A DNA stretch of 64,000 nt, from the NCBI RefSeq assembly GCF_030272615.1, contig NC_081406.1:192783891-192847890 (forward strand). The letters are read 5' to 3'. Shown here piece by piece: positions 37,329-48,886 of this stretch (position 1 is the first letter of the stretch; each line of letters starts with the position of its first letter). Source of the stretch: Cryptomeria japonica (lineage: Eukaryota > Streptophyta > Pinopsida > Cupressales > Cupressaceae). A program made the position numbers and the translations under genes. Below the pieces are notes generated by a model. The model did no database searches, was not told where the DNA came from, and saw only the letters and a list, made by a program, of their open reading frames with translations.

Positions 37329-40091
37329 ATGGCACCCAGAAGAGAATTTATAGGGAAAGTGAATTACTAGGACCGAAATATCTGTGATGATTTTTTAGAG
37401 CAATTAACCATGTCCACCAATGTTGGGGCTAAGGCCAAAGAGCTAGTACCTAAGAACCCTCGTCTAAAAATTGGAGATGGCCTTTATGATAGGGGTAATT
37501 GGTTAAGGGATCCTGAAATAGGATTGTCAGGCTTAGGACTCTTCAAAGTCGGTTTTGGGCAGAGGAATTCCCCAGCTCCTTTGAATGGCATATGGGAGCA
37601 GGATGTAGGAAAGCTTGTGGTCCCAGGTGTTTTTATGGATGTAGATCTATTAGCCTTGATTTCACAGAATTATGACTATGTGGCAAGATGCATCAGGAAC
37701 ATAAAGGGACCACTCTTGATTGAGATAAATGAAGATGAATTTAGGAAAGTGTTTAAACTCAGTGAGTCCTCCAATTTGTTAGAACCTATTGACTTTGAGT
37801 CGTTAGCCTAGGTTTACAACACACAAAGGGATCATATTAGAAGTGGCCAATTGAAATAATTCTTTGTAAAGATAGGGGGGTTATTAGTTGTAGGCCCTAG
37901 CACAATGGAACCATTCTCTCTCAACCTATTCACTCTAAGAGATAAGGGTATGTATTGGGCATTATGCCAGATTTTTGGAGAGGATGCTGAAAAGAATATG
38001 CCAACCCATTATATGTTAATGATTGCACAAATTCTAAACCCCTCCCTAGCAATAACATTTGATTATGCCTCATACCTTACTAATGCAATTCATAAAGGGC
38101 TAGTAGGAATCAAAAATGGTAAGGTGGATAGGCCATTTGGATGGTACTCCATGTTAATGCATATGTTTTTGTTCAAAGGGGCTGATTAAGGTCAAGGATA
38201 AAGAGGAGATGCCAGTGTATAAAAGGTCAAAGTATACTGTGATAATGCGAGTGACAGGTGAGCCTTCCACTTCAAAAGGGAAGAGGAAAATTGAAGACAT
38301 CATTGACATCAAGGATTCCCCTAAGAAGTAGAGAGTGGGAAAGGAAATTGAAACTGATGAGCCTCAATATTCTCCATCTCAGTCTCCTATCCACATTGGA
38401 GATGAACAAGTTGTGGCTAAACAATTATTGTAGTTAGGGAGTCTTGGTGAGATTGCCTATACCTATGAGGAGACCCAAGAGGGGATGCCCGAAGAGCCAC
38501 CTAATGCTGAAATGGATTTGACTGATGGTGAGTTAAAGGGCCAAGAAATGGACCTTACTGTTAAGCAAGCTAGTGAAGAATTCCTAGCTGACAGTAATTT
38601 TGTCACATCAGGAGCTTTTATATAGTTTCTATGGAAGCAAAATATTGATCAATTCAAGACTAGATGTGAATAGAGGAAAAGTGAACAACCTCTTAAAATT
38701 ACAACTCAAGTAGAAGAAGAGGTTAAGCAAGAAATGATGAAGGAGTTCAAAGAAATCATCCCTGAAAAAGGAAGAGAAATGGTAGCAAAGGCTGGTGTGT
38801 TGATTCTCCTTGAATGGGATATAGTTGTTGCCTTAGTGCTTGATGCAATGAGGAAAGAAACAAAGCCTATGGAAGGAGTGACATTTAGCAAAGATAATGC
38901 TACTCTTGTCATGTGGTCTTTAAAGAAGGATGAAAACAAAAGAAGTAAGGATGCATCAGATTCTAGCCTCTTAGGAGGCATGATAGTTAAAAGAGTCCAA
39001 GACACAGGGGTAGTGGAAGCTGCAAGCACAGTCCTACAGACTACAAAATTCAGTGTTGCGGTGGCAGAGAAAGAGGCACAAGAAAAGGCTAATCTCCAAT
39101 TGAAGTTGGAGACTATTTTAAAAGCTTACAATGATGCTAAAGAAGGAATAGCCAACAGAGACAGCATAATTCTAGACTTCAGAGTCAACTGGCAGGTCAA
39201 TATCATCTCGGTGAATCTTCTACACTCATGATAGCCTCCTCTCCAGCAAGACCCCCTCCTACTAGTCCCATCATTGAATATCCCCTTTCTCCTATGCCTT
39301 CTAGTTCCCAATTACCTGAAAATCTCCAACATGAGTTGGAAAAATTGAAACAAGCTCACACATTGTATGGAAACAAATATGAGAAGAAGATGAAAGCCAC
39401 CATCTTGAAGTTTGCTGACTCGGTCAAAACCTCCAATGTATACATAAATATGAAGAGGATTCTTGAGGTTTTGATCAAATTGAGAGAAGAAGAAGCCACT
39501 TTGGAACCAATCCTGAATAAGTGGGTGCCTAGAGGTAAAGAGTTAGAGCTCATGTGTTCTTCCCATGCAGATGCAGAAGAGAATGACAATCTAAGGTCCA
39601 CTTGTGAGTTTATAAAAGAGATGAATATTCTTTCAGTGGAAGGAGCAGGTATAAAAAGAAAAGCCCAACTTTATAGGAAAGAATATGCAAATCATAAATT
39701 TGAAATGTTTCCAGGAGGTTTCATTGGTCCTGTCCAGCTAAAGGAAGAGAAGACTTGGTTAAAGGAGGTGGACCACAATTTGTCCCTAAGGATCAATCAG
39801 ATTATTAGTGCTGATGACACATCCTTATTTGTCCAAACAATTGAGGAAATTGAAAAAGTGAAATCTCATTATGGTTTCATAGAAACAGAGATTGGGCATG
39901 TACGAGTCACTTGGAAGCGGCTAGAAGATATGAAACATAAGATTGCAAGTTTTACTTGGCCTAGTGATGATGTGTATTAGGAGTAGAAAGATAAGTATAT
40001 GGGACAGAAAGAAGATGCTCGGGAATAGTTACAGGAGGTTTCAACAGAACAACAAGCAGAGGAAGCCGCAGATGCTGAAAATGACTTATAA
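37329..40091 (+). pseudogene. Unknown gene of about 900 codons, broken, inside the CACTA
   Basis: Starts MAPRREFIGKVNY, with a TAG soon after, and is readable to a TAA at 40089-40091. Region 1 (37410-38189, one frame with stops near 37809 and 37857) is globular: LVPKNPRLKIGDGLYD, NWLRDPEIGLSG, FGQRNSPAPLNGIWE, FDYASYLTNAIHKGL, FGWYSMLMHMFLFKG. After a frameshift near 38180, region 2 is charged and low in complexity (PSTSKGKRKIEDIIDIKDS) with further stops. Region 3 (38734-39231, then frame-shifted 39228-39980) is rich in Lys and Glu and looks helical or coiled-coil. I do not recognise the family; a plant-mobile-domain-like transposon protein is one possibility. It lies on the opposite strand to the transposase genes and converges on them. 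Codon use and stretches of intact frame argue it was a real protein. Confidence 0.7.
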
Positions 40092-40771
40092 CCGCTTCTT
40101 GAAAATGACCGGTTGTTTGTAACAAACTTTCTTTTGAAGGGTCCAAAGCTTGTATGCATCCATACTATTATAAATGGCTACCAGGACTCCTAAAAAAATG
40201 ATCGTAAGTAATTGTAAGAAAATGCTGTAGAAATTTATCTGAGCTTTTTTCTAGTCTTATGGAGAATACTCTGAGTTTTGTAATATTTTCTCCAAATTAA
40301 TATCAATATATATACTAGAAATAGTGTATATACATAAATGTGCATAGCAGTCATAGGGCAACTCATGTCAAATGTGCAACTCAATACAATAAATAATCTT
40401 AGTTTGTAGCCATATAGCATTGTAATGCAGTCCTTGACCAAGTATGCATACAAGAAACATCTAGTTCTATTAAGGCACAAGCATCAAAGTCAGAGGTTAT
40501 GACAACTAGTGAAAAACATCAAGAACAAAAAGTTTAGTCTCAAGAATTAGGAGTTGTAATAAAAAAACTTACAAGGATGAGGCATATTCACAACTTTTAC
40601 AGTCCCACCTTGGATATCAACACTAGAAGCAACTCATGTTGTTCGTGTAAAGACACGACAATATGGGAGTTCATTTTACCCAGAAACTCGTGGTGTTGTT
40701 GTTCGTGTTGGCTCTATTGGACCCTACAATTAAGATTCAATATACATTATTCAATAAGATTAACTATGCAA
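40092..40771. other. Intergenic region of the CACTA between convergent genes
   Basis: The first 200 bases are the likely 3' UTR of the unknown gene. On the minus strand 40570-40730 could encode a last exon (VVNMPHPCK), perhaps of the Ptta-like gene; this is weak. Confidence 0.35.
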
Positions 40772-40889
40772 CATAATGAAATATTGAAAAGTGTGTTACC
40801 TTGTTGAGCTTCACTTGGTTTTGAGAATAGTTTAATATTCTCTACTTAATAGGGCCAACCACGTGAAGGTGGAAGCTCATTTGGCCCCT

Positions 40890-40910
40890 CCCCCCCCCCC
40901 CCCCCCCCCC
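40890..40910. repeat. Poly-C run (21)
   Basis: Homopolymer of 21 C. The equivalent place in the second duplicate (about 43286-43307) has a shorter, interrupted C tract. Confidence 0.9.
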
Positions 40911-41159
40911 AACATCACTCTAAATTCCCCGTTAACATCTTATAACATTCATTCATTAATTGTTTCTACCATTAATAAAATATAGTATTCATTCATTAAT
41001 ATCACAAACGTTCATTAACACATAACATTGATTAACATTAATTAACATGCAACATTCATCAATATTAATTAACACATATCATCCATAACCATTAATTAGC
41101 ACATAATTACATTCACTAACACATAAAAATCAGTCATTATCAAATAAGTTAGATTACAA

Positions 41160-43060
41160 TCATTTCTTTCTTTGTTTTTTCTTTGAAGCTATGAAAAGAC
41201 TAAGTGGAACATTGGTGTCTTCATCATTTCCCCCCTCTGCAGATGTTCCACCAACTATTCGTGATCTTAATGTATGCCTACTCCTATACTGAGGACGAGG
41301 ACACTGAAACGAAGGGGGTTCCTCTGCAATAACAAATAAATGGGTTAAATTCAAAAAAAAAAAATTTATTGTTACAAGTATTTCATTAATTTAGAGAACA
41401 TAATTGTTGTGCTCTTTACCTAATGGGGCCACATCATTTTGTGTAGCCTCAACCTCAACATGCTGAACACCACGGTCCTCTTCACCTGAGTGGGGAACAT
41501 CATGTTCTTGAGGTTGTGTACCCAGATCATGCTCCACTTGCTCACCACCGATTACATGCTCTAAAATATTAACAAGAAAGGTTACATTAATTACTACTCT
41601 AATTACAAATTAAGATGTTTAATTGTATTAATAGCTAAATAAATAAATTTGAATAGCAAATGAATACCTCCACTACTGGGATGCACATCTGGACCTTCAT
41701 GTGTAGGTGGTGTTTCACAATTAGCAGGTTGCATTCCAATGACATGCACATTGTTATCGTTGCTTGCTTATTTAAAACAAATATAGTCACTTTATGTTGG
41801 AACTCAACATCAATTAGATTATTGGTAAAGTATTCAATTTGAAACAACTTCCATTTACCATATTTACCTGTGTGACGGATGCACTCGAATGTTGTGTATG
41901 TCCACTCAATTCTCATAGCCGATCAGCCACGACTGAATAGCCTTGCTGGTAGGCAATTCTCTTGTCATCTTTTGTAGGCGCTCTATTGAATTTAGAGCCC
42001 TGCATTTTTTCTTGGTACTGTGAATTTTGCTCGCATTGTTTGATAAAAAAAAATGTTTGCAATTTATTAATATTTTGAGACAATATGGGAGTTTACATGA
42101 GATACTTACAATTCGTGCAACAAGTTTCATGTAACCACCAAAGCCGAGTTTGTGTTGCTCGTGCTTTTCTTGCCTTGCCTTGGTTGCCTTTGACATGTCA
42201 CTCAGTCTATAAAAAGTTTGAAATATGTTAGATTATATAAATAGAAAGAGTAATTAATTAGTACATAATTACATTCTTAATAGTATCCCGTACCTTCTTC
42301 TGGCATCTACTAGTGTATTTCCTTTTTTCCTTTCAATTCTCTCCTTGGCATCCAAAATCAGGTCCTTCCACTCCCTCTCTGGAATCATGGGGGGATGCTC
42401 GTACTTTAGGTTCCTCTCCAAATGGATCTTGTATTGGTCCCTCACATACTTTAGATATGTGCTAGCTTTTTCAAGGAGCTTGGTTTTGTCAAAGGTGTCA
42501 TTTCCAAACCACTCAACCATTTGGTTTGTCAATTCATCTTTTAACCTTTTTTCTTGGTCATTCCACCTTTTAAAGCAAAAACAAACCTGTTAGATTCAGA
42601 AGTGAACTGAAGCTACATTTATTACACTTCAAGAAATGGATAAAAGGAAAAGTATTCTAGCAATAATATGAAATCAAAACTAGATCAGGGTTAGTTCACA
42701 TATGATGTACCACCTTTTACGTATGGTGGGCCCAAATATCTGCAATGCAATGTCACTAAGATGTTTATAGAAAATATCATTGCCTGCAAAAAATTCATGG
42801 GATCAATATTAGTCCAAAATGAGTGATCATAAAGTAAATTACAATTAGAGTATATATAATAATAATTTTAAAGTACCTGGAACCTTTTGTATCTTTAAGG
42901 GAAGCATTTCTTCATCGCTCACCACAAATGTGGCCTGCAATGTTCCCATACTAGCAATACGAGAAGATCTAGGAAACGATGCTATGTTATCAGCAGTAGT
43001 TGCCTGTGGCACATCCTCATGTGCATCTCCTCCTACAAAAAAAGAATCCACTATGAAATG
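41160..43060 (-). pseudogene. TNPA/Ptta-like (En/Spm) gene exons, copy 1
   Basis: Minus-strand exons, in order: MDSFFVGGDAHEDVPQ (43051), a short NDIFYKHLSDIALQIFGP exon (about 42780-42725), then WNDQEKRLKDELTNQMVEWF through ERKKGNTLVDARRR (42570-42290), KATKARQEKHEQHKLGFGGY (about 42190-42130), AINRAPTKDD-type text (42000-41960), and a final KQRKK tail at 41160. The word WFGN..., the acidic/basic helical middle and the GGY exon resemble the plant Ptta/En-Spm transposase family (Pfam Transposase_24), the second gene of CACTA elements, which binds subterminal repeats. Frameshifts and stops are present. Confidence 0.75.
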
Positions 43061-43346
43061 GCATTAGAATTCAAGAAAGAATGCTTGAAGGGAAATAAAA
43101 ACATGACAGGAGATAGAGAAAAAGAGTGATCTACCAACAATGGGCGGGCCAATATGACGTGCATTTAACATAATGAAATATTGAAAAGTGTGTTACCTTG
43201 TTGAGCTTCACTTGGTTTCGAGAATAGTTTAATATTCTCTACTTAACAAGGCCAACCACGTGAAGGTGGAAGCTCATTTGGCCCCTCCCTCCCACCCCCC
43301 CCCCCCAACATCACTCTAAATTCCCCATTAACATCTTATAACATTC

Positions 43347-45008
43347 TGATGCAGAGGTAAGTGTGGTGGATTGAGAGATTCAAACCAATCAGGCATATAA
43401 GGGAAATATAAGATTTCAAAGCCCTTCCCCAAACAAGATCAAATGGCATAAAAGACACAAAATGGATTTCAAACACCCCGAGGCACTCACCAATGGTTAA
43501 GACACTTCATGACACCTTACACAAAGCAATTGAATAGGTCTGGGTGGACCTTAAGACCTAAAACCCAAAGGAGCACTCAAACACCAAGAATTGCCAAAGA
43601 GGCCTAATTGCCCCTCTTGTAGCCCTGTAGCGACCTTCTAGAGAAACTAACTCAAAACTTTTCCAAAGAACTGGACAAAGTGTTTCGATTTTCAGATACC
43701 CTTTTTTAATTTCTTCAACATATGTGAAACTTGATAGGGGTTGTTTTGGACCATGTCTCTGGTGCTACAACTTTTGGACTACAAAATGGCATAAAAGTGG
43801 GTCATTTAACAAAGGAACACCCCTCAAATATTAACCCCTGAACTCCATCTCTTGGATAGTGGTAATATATGTTATAAAATGATTAAATATGAGAGGAATT
43901 AGACTCAAACCACCTGCAACATAGAAAGCCCCAAATTTGAGCATGTAGACCCTAGGAAACTAGGGCTTGGTCAATGTCTGACCTCCAGGCACCTTACCAT
44001 CACATTGATGGACCCTACACCATCCCTAGTACCTGCATAGATGGTTTCCTTCATAAAAAGGTACCCTCCTTAAGGTAGATTGGTCAAACCAATACCCTAC
44101 CAAGCATCTTCATCATGCTTAACCCTCCAAATCTGCAACTTTGAAGGATGTCAACCCTACAAAACCTCAAACCAATGGTTTGAAAAGGTAATATACATCT
44201 TCTTCAAGCCACTTTCCAATTTTGGGGTCAATACATGCAATGAAATGAAAGAAATTACATTTACAAGCCTGCTGCTTACCCTAAATCTAGGTTTTAACCG
44301 GTTATAGAAAAATGCTTATAACTTATTCAAATGGACACCAAATCAATCAATATTGGTATCAAAATGAATCTAAGACATCATAGATCAACCTCCAATCAAG
44401 TTTTAACAGAAATCAATTCATAAATGCATGGAAAATTAAAGAGTTTCAGACTGCCACGTGATAAAATGTAGAAAAACAGGGTTATTTCACCTTTATTGAA
44501 GCATCAAAACTTGTATTTCGGTCTCCAATCCCCTCTCTCTCTTTTTTAGGGATTTATTAAAATGTTTATAAAGTTTTTGGATCATCCCAAACCGAATCCA
44601 AATGGATAACTACCCTCTAACCACCACAAATGCAATTTTGCAACTTTTGACAACAAAAAAATGCACAAAAAGTTGTCATGTTGTCACACAAAGTTGTCAA
44701 CTTGCTCAAATGGCTTATCCAATGCATGGAATCAGTCCCTATGGTCATTATATGACCCTCCAAACCTATTTTACTCATAAAATTCATCTCCTACCCAAAA
44801 ACCAAGTTCTAGGCCAAAATTGTCAATTTTGCACATATTGGCAATTTTCAACTTTTGGGTTTCCTATTACATTTTTACAATTTGGTTGGCTCTAATGGCC
44901 ATTATTACATCATGTGAGGACCTTATAGGTCTCCTTTCTTCATTGGATGACTTTGTACCATTCTTCACCTTGGTACCCTGAATGCCTTGAATGGATGCTC
45001 CTGCATCA
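43347..45008. mobile_element. Solo LTR, 1662 bp, with perfect 5 bp target duplication
   Basis: The insertion starts TGATGCAG and ends CTGCATCA (inverted 8-mers, TG...CA). It is flanked by CATTC on both sides (43342-43346 and 45009-45013). Copy 1 of the duplication shows the empty site (ACATTCATTCATT). There are no coding motifs, PBS or PPT inside. This is what unequal recombination between the two LTRs of a retrotransposon leaves. The ends suggest a Ty3-gypsy type, unproved; orientation is not determined. Confidence 0.9.
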
Positions 45009-45229
45009 CATTCATTCATTAATTCTTTCTACCATTAATAAAATATAGCATTCATTCATTAATATCATATAACGTTCATTAACACATAACATTGATTAAC
45101 ATTAATTAACATGCAACATTCATCAATATTAATTAACACATATCATCCATAACCATTAATTAGCACATAATTACATTCACTAACACATAAAAATCAGTCA
45201 TTATCAAATAAGTTAGATTACAATCATTT

Positions 45230-45418
45230 CTTTCTTTGTTTTTTCTTTGAAGCTATGAAAAGACTAAGTGGAACGTTGGTGTCTTCATCATTTCCCCCCT
45301 CTGTAGATGTTCCACCAATTGTTTGTGATCTCAATGTATGCCTACTCCTATACTGAGGATGAGGTCACTGAAGCGAAGGGGGGTCCTCTGCAATAACAAA
45401 TAAATGGGTTAAATTCAA

Positions 45419-45449
<31 letters not shown>

Positions 45450-47897
45450 ACAAGTATTTCATTAATTTAGAGAACATAATTGTTGTTCTCTTTACCTAAT
45501 AGGGCCACATCATTTTGTGTAGCCTCAACCTCAACATGCTGAACACCACGGTCCTCTTCACCTGAGTGGGGAACATCACGTTCTTGAGGTTGTGTACCCA
45601 GATCATGCTCCACTTGCTCACCACCGACTACATGCTCTAAAATATTAACAAGAAAGGTTACATTAATTACTACTCTAATTACAAATTAAGATGTTTAATT
45701 GTATTAATAGCTAAATAAATAAATTTGAATAGCAAATGAATACCTCCACTACAGGGATGCACATCCGGACCTTCATGTGTAGGTGGTGTTTCACAATTAG
45801 CAGGCTGTATTCCAATGACATGCACATTGTTATCATTGCTTGCTTATTTAAAACAAATATAGTCACTTTATGTTGGAACTCAACATCAATTAGATTATTG
45901 GTAACATATTCAATTTGAAACAACTTCCATTTACCATATTTACTTGTGTGATGGGTGCACTCAAATGTTGTGTATACCCACTCAATTCTCGTAGCCAATC
46001 AACCACGGCTGAATAGCCTTGCTGGTGGGCAATTCTCTTGTCATCTTTTGTGGGCGCTCTATTGAATTCAGAGCCCTGCATTTTTGCTTGGTATTGTGAA
46101 TTTTGCTTGCATTGTTTGATAAAAAAAAATGTTTGCAATTTATTAATATTTTGAGACAATATGGAAGTTTACATGAGATACTTACAATTCGTGCAACAAG
46201 TTTCATGTAACCATCAGAGCCGAGTTTGTGTTGCCCATGCTTTTCTTGCCTTGCCTTGGTTGCCTTTGACGTGTCACTCGGTCTATAAAAAGTTTGAAAT
46301 ATGTTAGATTATATAAATATAAAGAGTAATTAATTAGTACATAATTACATTCTTAATAGTATCCTGTACCTTCTTCTGGCGTCTACTGGTGTATTTCCTT
46401 TTTTCCTTTCAATTCTCTCCTTGGCATCCAAAATCAGGTCCTTCCACTCCCTCTCTGGAATCATGGCGGGATGCTCATACTTTAGGTTCCTCTCCAAATG
46501 GGTCCTGTATTGGTCCCTCACATACTTTAGATATGTGCTAGCTTTTTCAAGGATCTTGGTTTTGTTAAAGGTGTCATTTCCAAACCACTCAACCATTTGG
46601 TTTGTCAATTCATCTTTTAACCTTTTTTCTTGGTCATTCCACCTTTTAAAGCAAAAACAAACCTGTTAGATTCAGAAATGAACTGAAGCTACATTTATTA
46701 CACTTCAAGAAATGGATCAAAGGAAAAGTATTCTAGCAATGATATGAAATCAAAACTAGATAAGGGGTAGTTCACATATGATGTACCACCTTTTACGTAT
46801 GGTGGGCCCAAATATCTGCAATGCAATGTCACTAAGATGTTTATAGAAAATATCATTGCCTACAAAAAATTCATGGGATCAATATTAGTCCAAAACAAGT
46901 GATCATAAAGAAAATTACAATTAGAGTATATATAATAATAATTTTAAAGTACCTGGAACCTTTTGTATCTTTAAGGGAAGCATTTCTTCGTCGCTCACCA
47001 CGAATGTGGCCTGCAATGTTCCCATACTAGCAATATGAGAAGATCCAAGAAACGATGCTATGTTATCAGTAGTAGTTACCTGTGGCACATCCTCATGTGC
47101 ATCTCCTCCTGCAAAAAATGAATCCACTATGAAATGGCATTAGAATTCAAGAAAGAATGCTTGAAGGGAAATAAAAACATGACAGAAGATAGAGAAAAAG
47201 AGGGATCTACCAACAGTGGGCGGGCGAATATGACGTGCACTAGAGGATGTCTGCATGCTACGTGTTGCTGAAATTGCAGTCGGCAATACAGGTGAGGGTG
47301 ATCTCTGATGAGGCAGCATCAGCATTTCCACAGTAACATTGACAACACCTAAAGAATAATACATTAAATATATCAAACATTAAATATATGAAAAGTGCAA
47401 GAATTGTAAACAAGGATGAACCTTGATTTTGAAAATTGACAGTATCAAGTATGATGTGTTTTGGGTACTTAGAGTGATAAGCCAAGCAAGTGATAATACA
47501 AGAAAATCCTCATCACCTGATCCTGCAACAACCTGATCGTAGGAACGACTTTCATGAGGGAGAATAAATTGCTGTAAAAACAATATATACATATTTTAGT
47601 TAATGACATAAAAAGAGAATAAAATATAAACCATTATTGAACTTTTGTTATAATTAAAGCTTTCATTACTGCTTACTTGCAAGTTTTCTGTTGTCTTATA
47701 CAATAATTCCACCCTCTATCATATCTCATCTCATCAGTGGTAGGATGCACGACTGCCAAAGCAACAATCTCATTGGGATCTTCAGGGTCATCATTGCTTA
47801 ACCCTAATGATTCCAAATCCATACAAAGGTGCTCAGGTACTGCAACTCCCTTTCCCTTTCCCCGAACATCCGTTAGTGTCAAGAATATCATTAACAA
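45230..47897 (-). pseudogene. TNPA/Ptta-like (En/Spm) gene, copy 2 with upstream exons
   Basis: This copy keeps the 5' part that was not duplicated: GKGKGVAVPEHLCMDLESLG and SNDDPEDPNEIVALAVVHP (47870-47720), PHESRSYDQVVAGSGDED (about 47560-47510) and EMLMLPHQRSPSPVLPTAIS (about 47325-47265). The duplicated exons follow: MDSFFAGGDAHEDVPQ (47127), EREWKDLILDAKERIERKKG (about 46450-46400), KMQGSEFNRAPTKDDKRIAH (about 46080-46030), and EEDRGVQHVEVEATQNDVA (45560-45500). The C-terminus is KKKQRKK near 45230. Splice-like GT/AG junctions separate blocks. The gene would supply the DNA-binding protein acting with TNP2. Parts are frame-shifted. Confidence 0.75.
45418..45442. repeat. (AT)n microsatellite
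   Basis: Perfect AT run of about 12 units in an intron-like position of Ptta copy 2; copy 1 has poly-A here. Confidence 0.9.
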
Positions 47898-48511
47898 TTA
47901 CAAAATTAGTCTAAATCACTAAAAAAAAGAACATAATAATGTAATAGTTTGCTTCTACCTAATTTGTACGATTACAATGAGGTTTACCTACTCAGTAAAA
48001 GTGTTGCAAGGTACATCTCTCTCTGTGATATGTGATGGATCCATGTCGGCCTGTGACAAAGAAAAAATATTAAAAACGTTAGCGAAATTACATCATACAC
48101 AACATGAACAACATGAACTTTGTAGACAAAAATAGTATTAAATAATAAAAAAGATGTTGTCATCAAAATCATTGTAAATTTTGTAATTCCTTACCTTTAC
48201 TTTATGTAGATTATGCAGGATCCTCAACTAAATGGTCACATAAATAGTCACATAGCTAATAAACAATCTAATTTCCATAAATAAACACAGTTTAAAAATT
48301 GTCACATAAATAGTCACACCCCCTATCTCCATCTCCATATTAAAAGGTGCATCGTGAATTAATTATGTAATGGCATTAGAATTCAAAACAGAATGAATTA
48401 ATTATGTAAAAAAAATTCTATCAAGAAGTCAATATTCAATAGATAATATACTAATCGCATTCCTCATACATTTCATTCCTCATCATCATGAACATCAAGG
48501 TCATCATCGCG
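47898..48511. other. Spacer between Ptta-like and TNP2-like genes
   Basis: AT-rich, no gene. May include the 5' UTR and promoter of the Ptta-like gene. Confidence 0.4.
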
Positions 48512-48603
<92 letters not shown>

Positions 48604-48639
48604 CATCGTCATCGTCATCATCATCATCAACGTCTTCGC

Positions 48640-48708
<69 letters not shown>

Positions 48709-48742
48709 CCTCATCGTCATCGTCATCATCATCATCAACGTC

Positions 48743-48826
<84 letters not shown>

Positions 48827-48870
48827 TTCTTCTTCTTCTTCTTCTTCTTCTTCTTCTTCTTCTTCTTCTT
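48512..48870. repeat. Compound (ATC)n and (TTC)n microsatellite with a higher-order repeat
   Basis: ATC triplets run from about 48512 to 48826 and TTC triplets from 48827 to 48870. Two near-identical interruptions (CTCATCGTCATCGTCATC... CAACGTCTTC) at about 48601-48640 and 48710-48745 show that a larger unit was duplicated. On the transposase strand these read GAA then GAT triplets, i.e. Glu and Asp codons, just after the acidic end of the TNP2 frame. Confidence 0.97.
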
Positions 48871-48886
48871 CGTCATTGTGAAACTA

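Larger units (their letters stand above)
40772..43168 (-). repeat. 2.4 kb tandem duplication, copy 1
   Basis: Starts CATAATGAAATATTGAAAAG and ends just before the same words at 43169. It aligns along its length to 43169-47240 once the 1.66 kb insertion in the latter is removed. The left part contains a poly-C run; the rest holds the Ptta-like exons. Confidence 0.93.
43169..47240 (-). repeat. 2.4 kb tandem duplication, copy 2, with insertion
   Basis: Begins directly where copy 1 ends and runs to about 47240, where the sequence departs from copy 1 (ACGTGCACTAGAGG versus ACGTGCATTTAAC). Removing the solo LTR (43347-45008) and one 5-base duplication leaves about 2.4 kb. Copies differ by scattered substitutions; one difference is a poly-A tract in copy 1 (near 41355) that is an (AT)n run in copy 2 (45418-45442). 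Confidence 0.93.
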
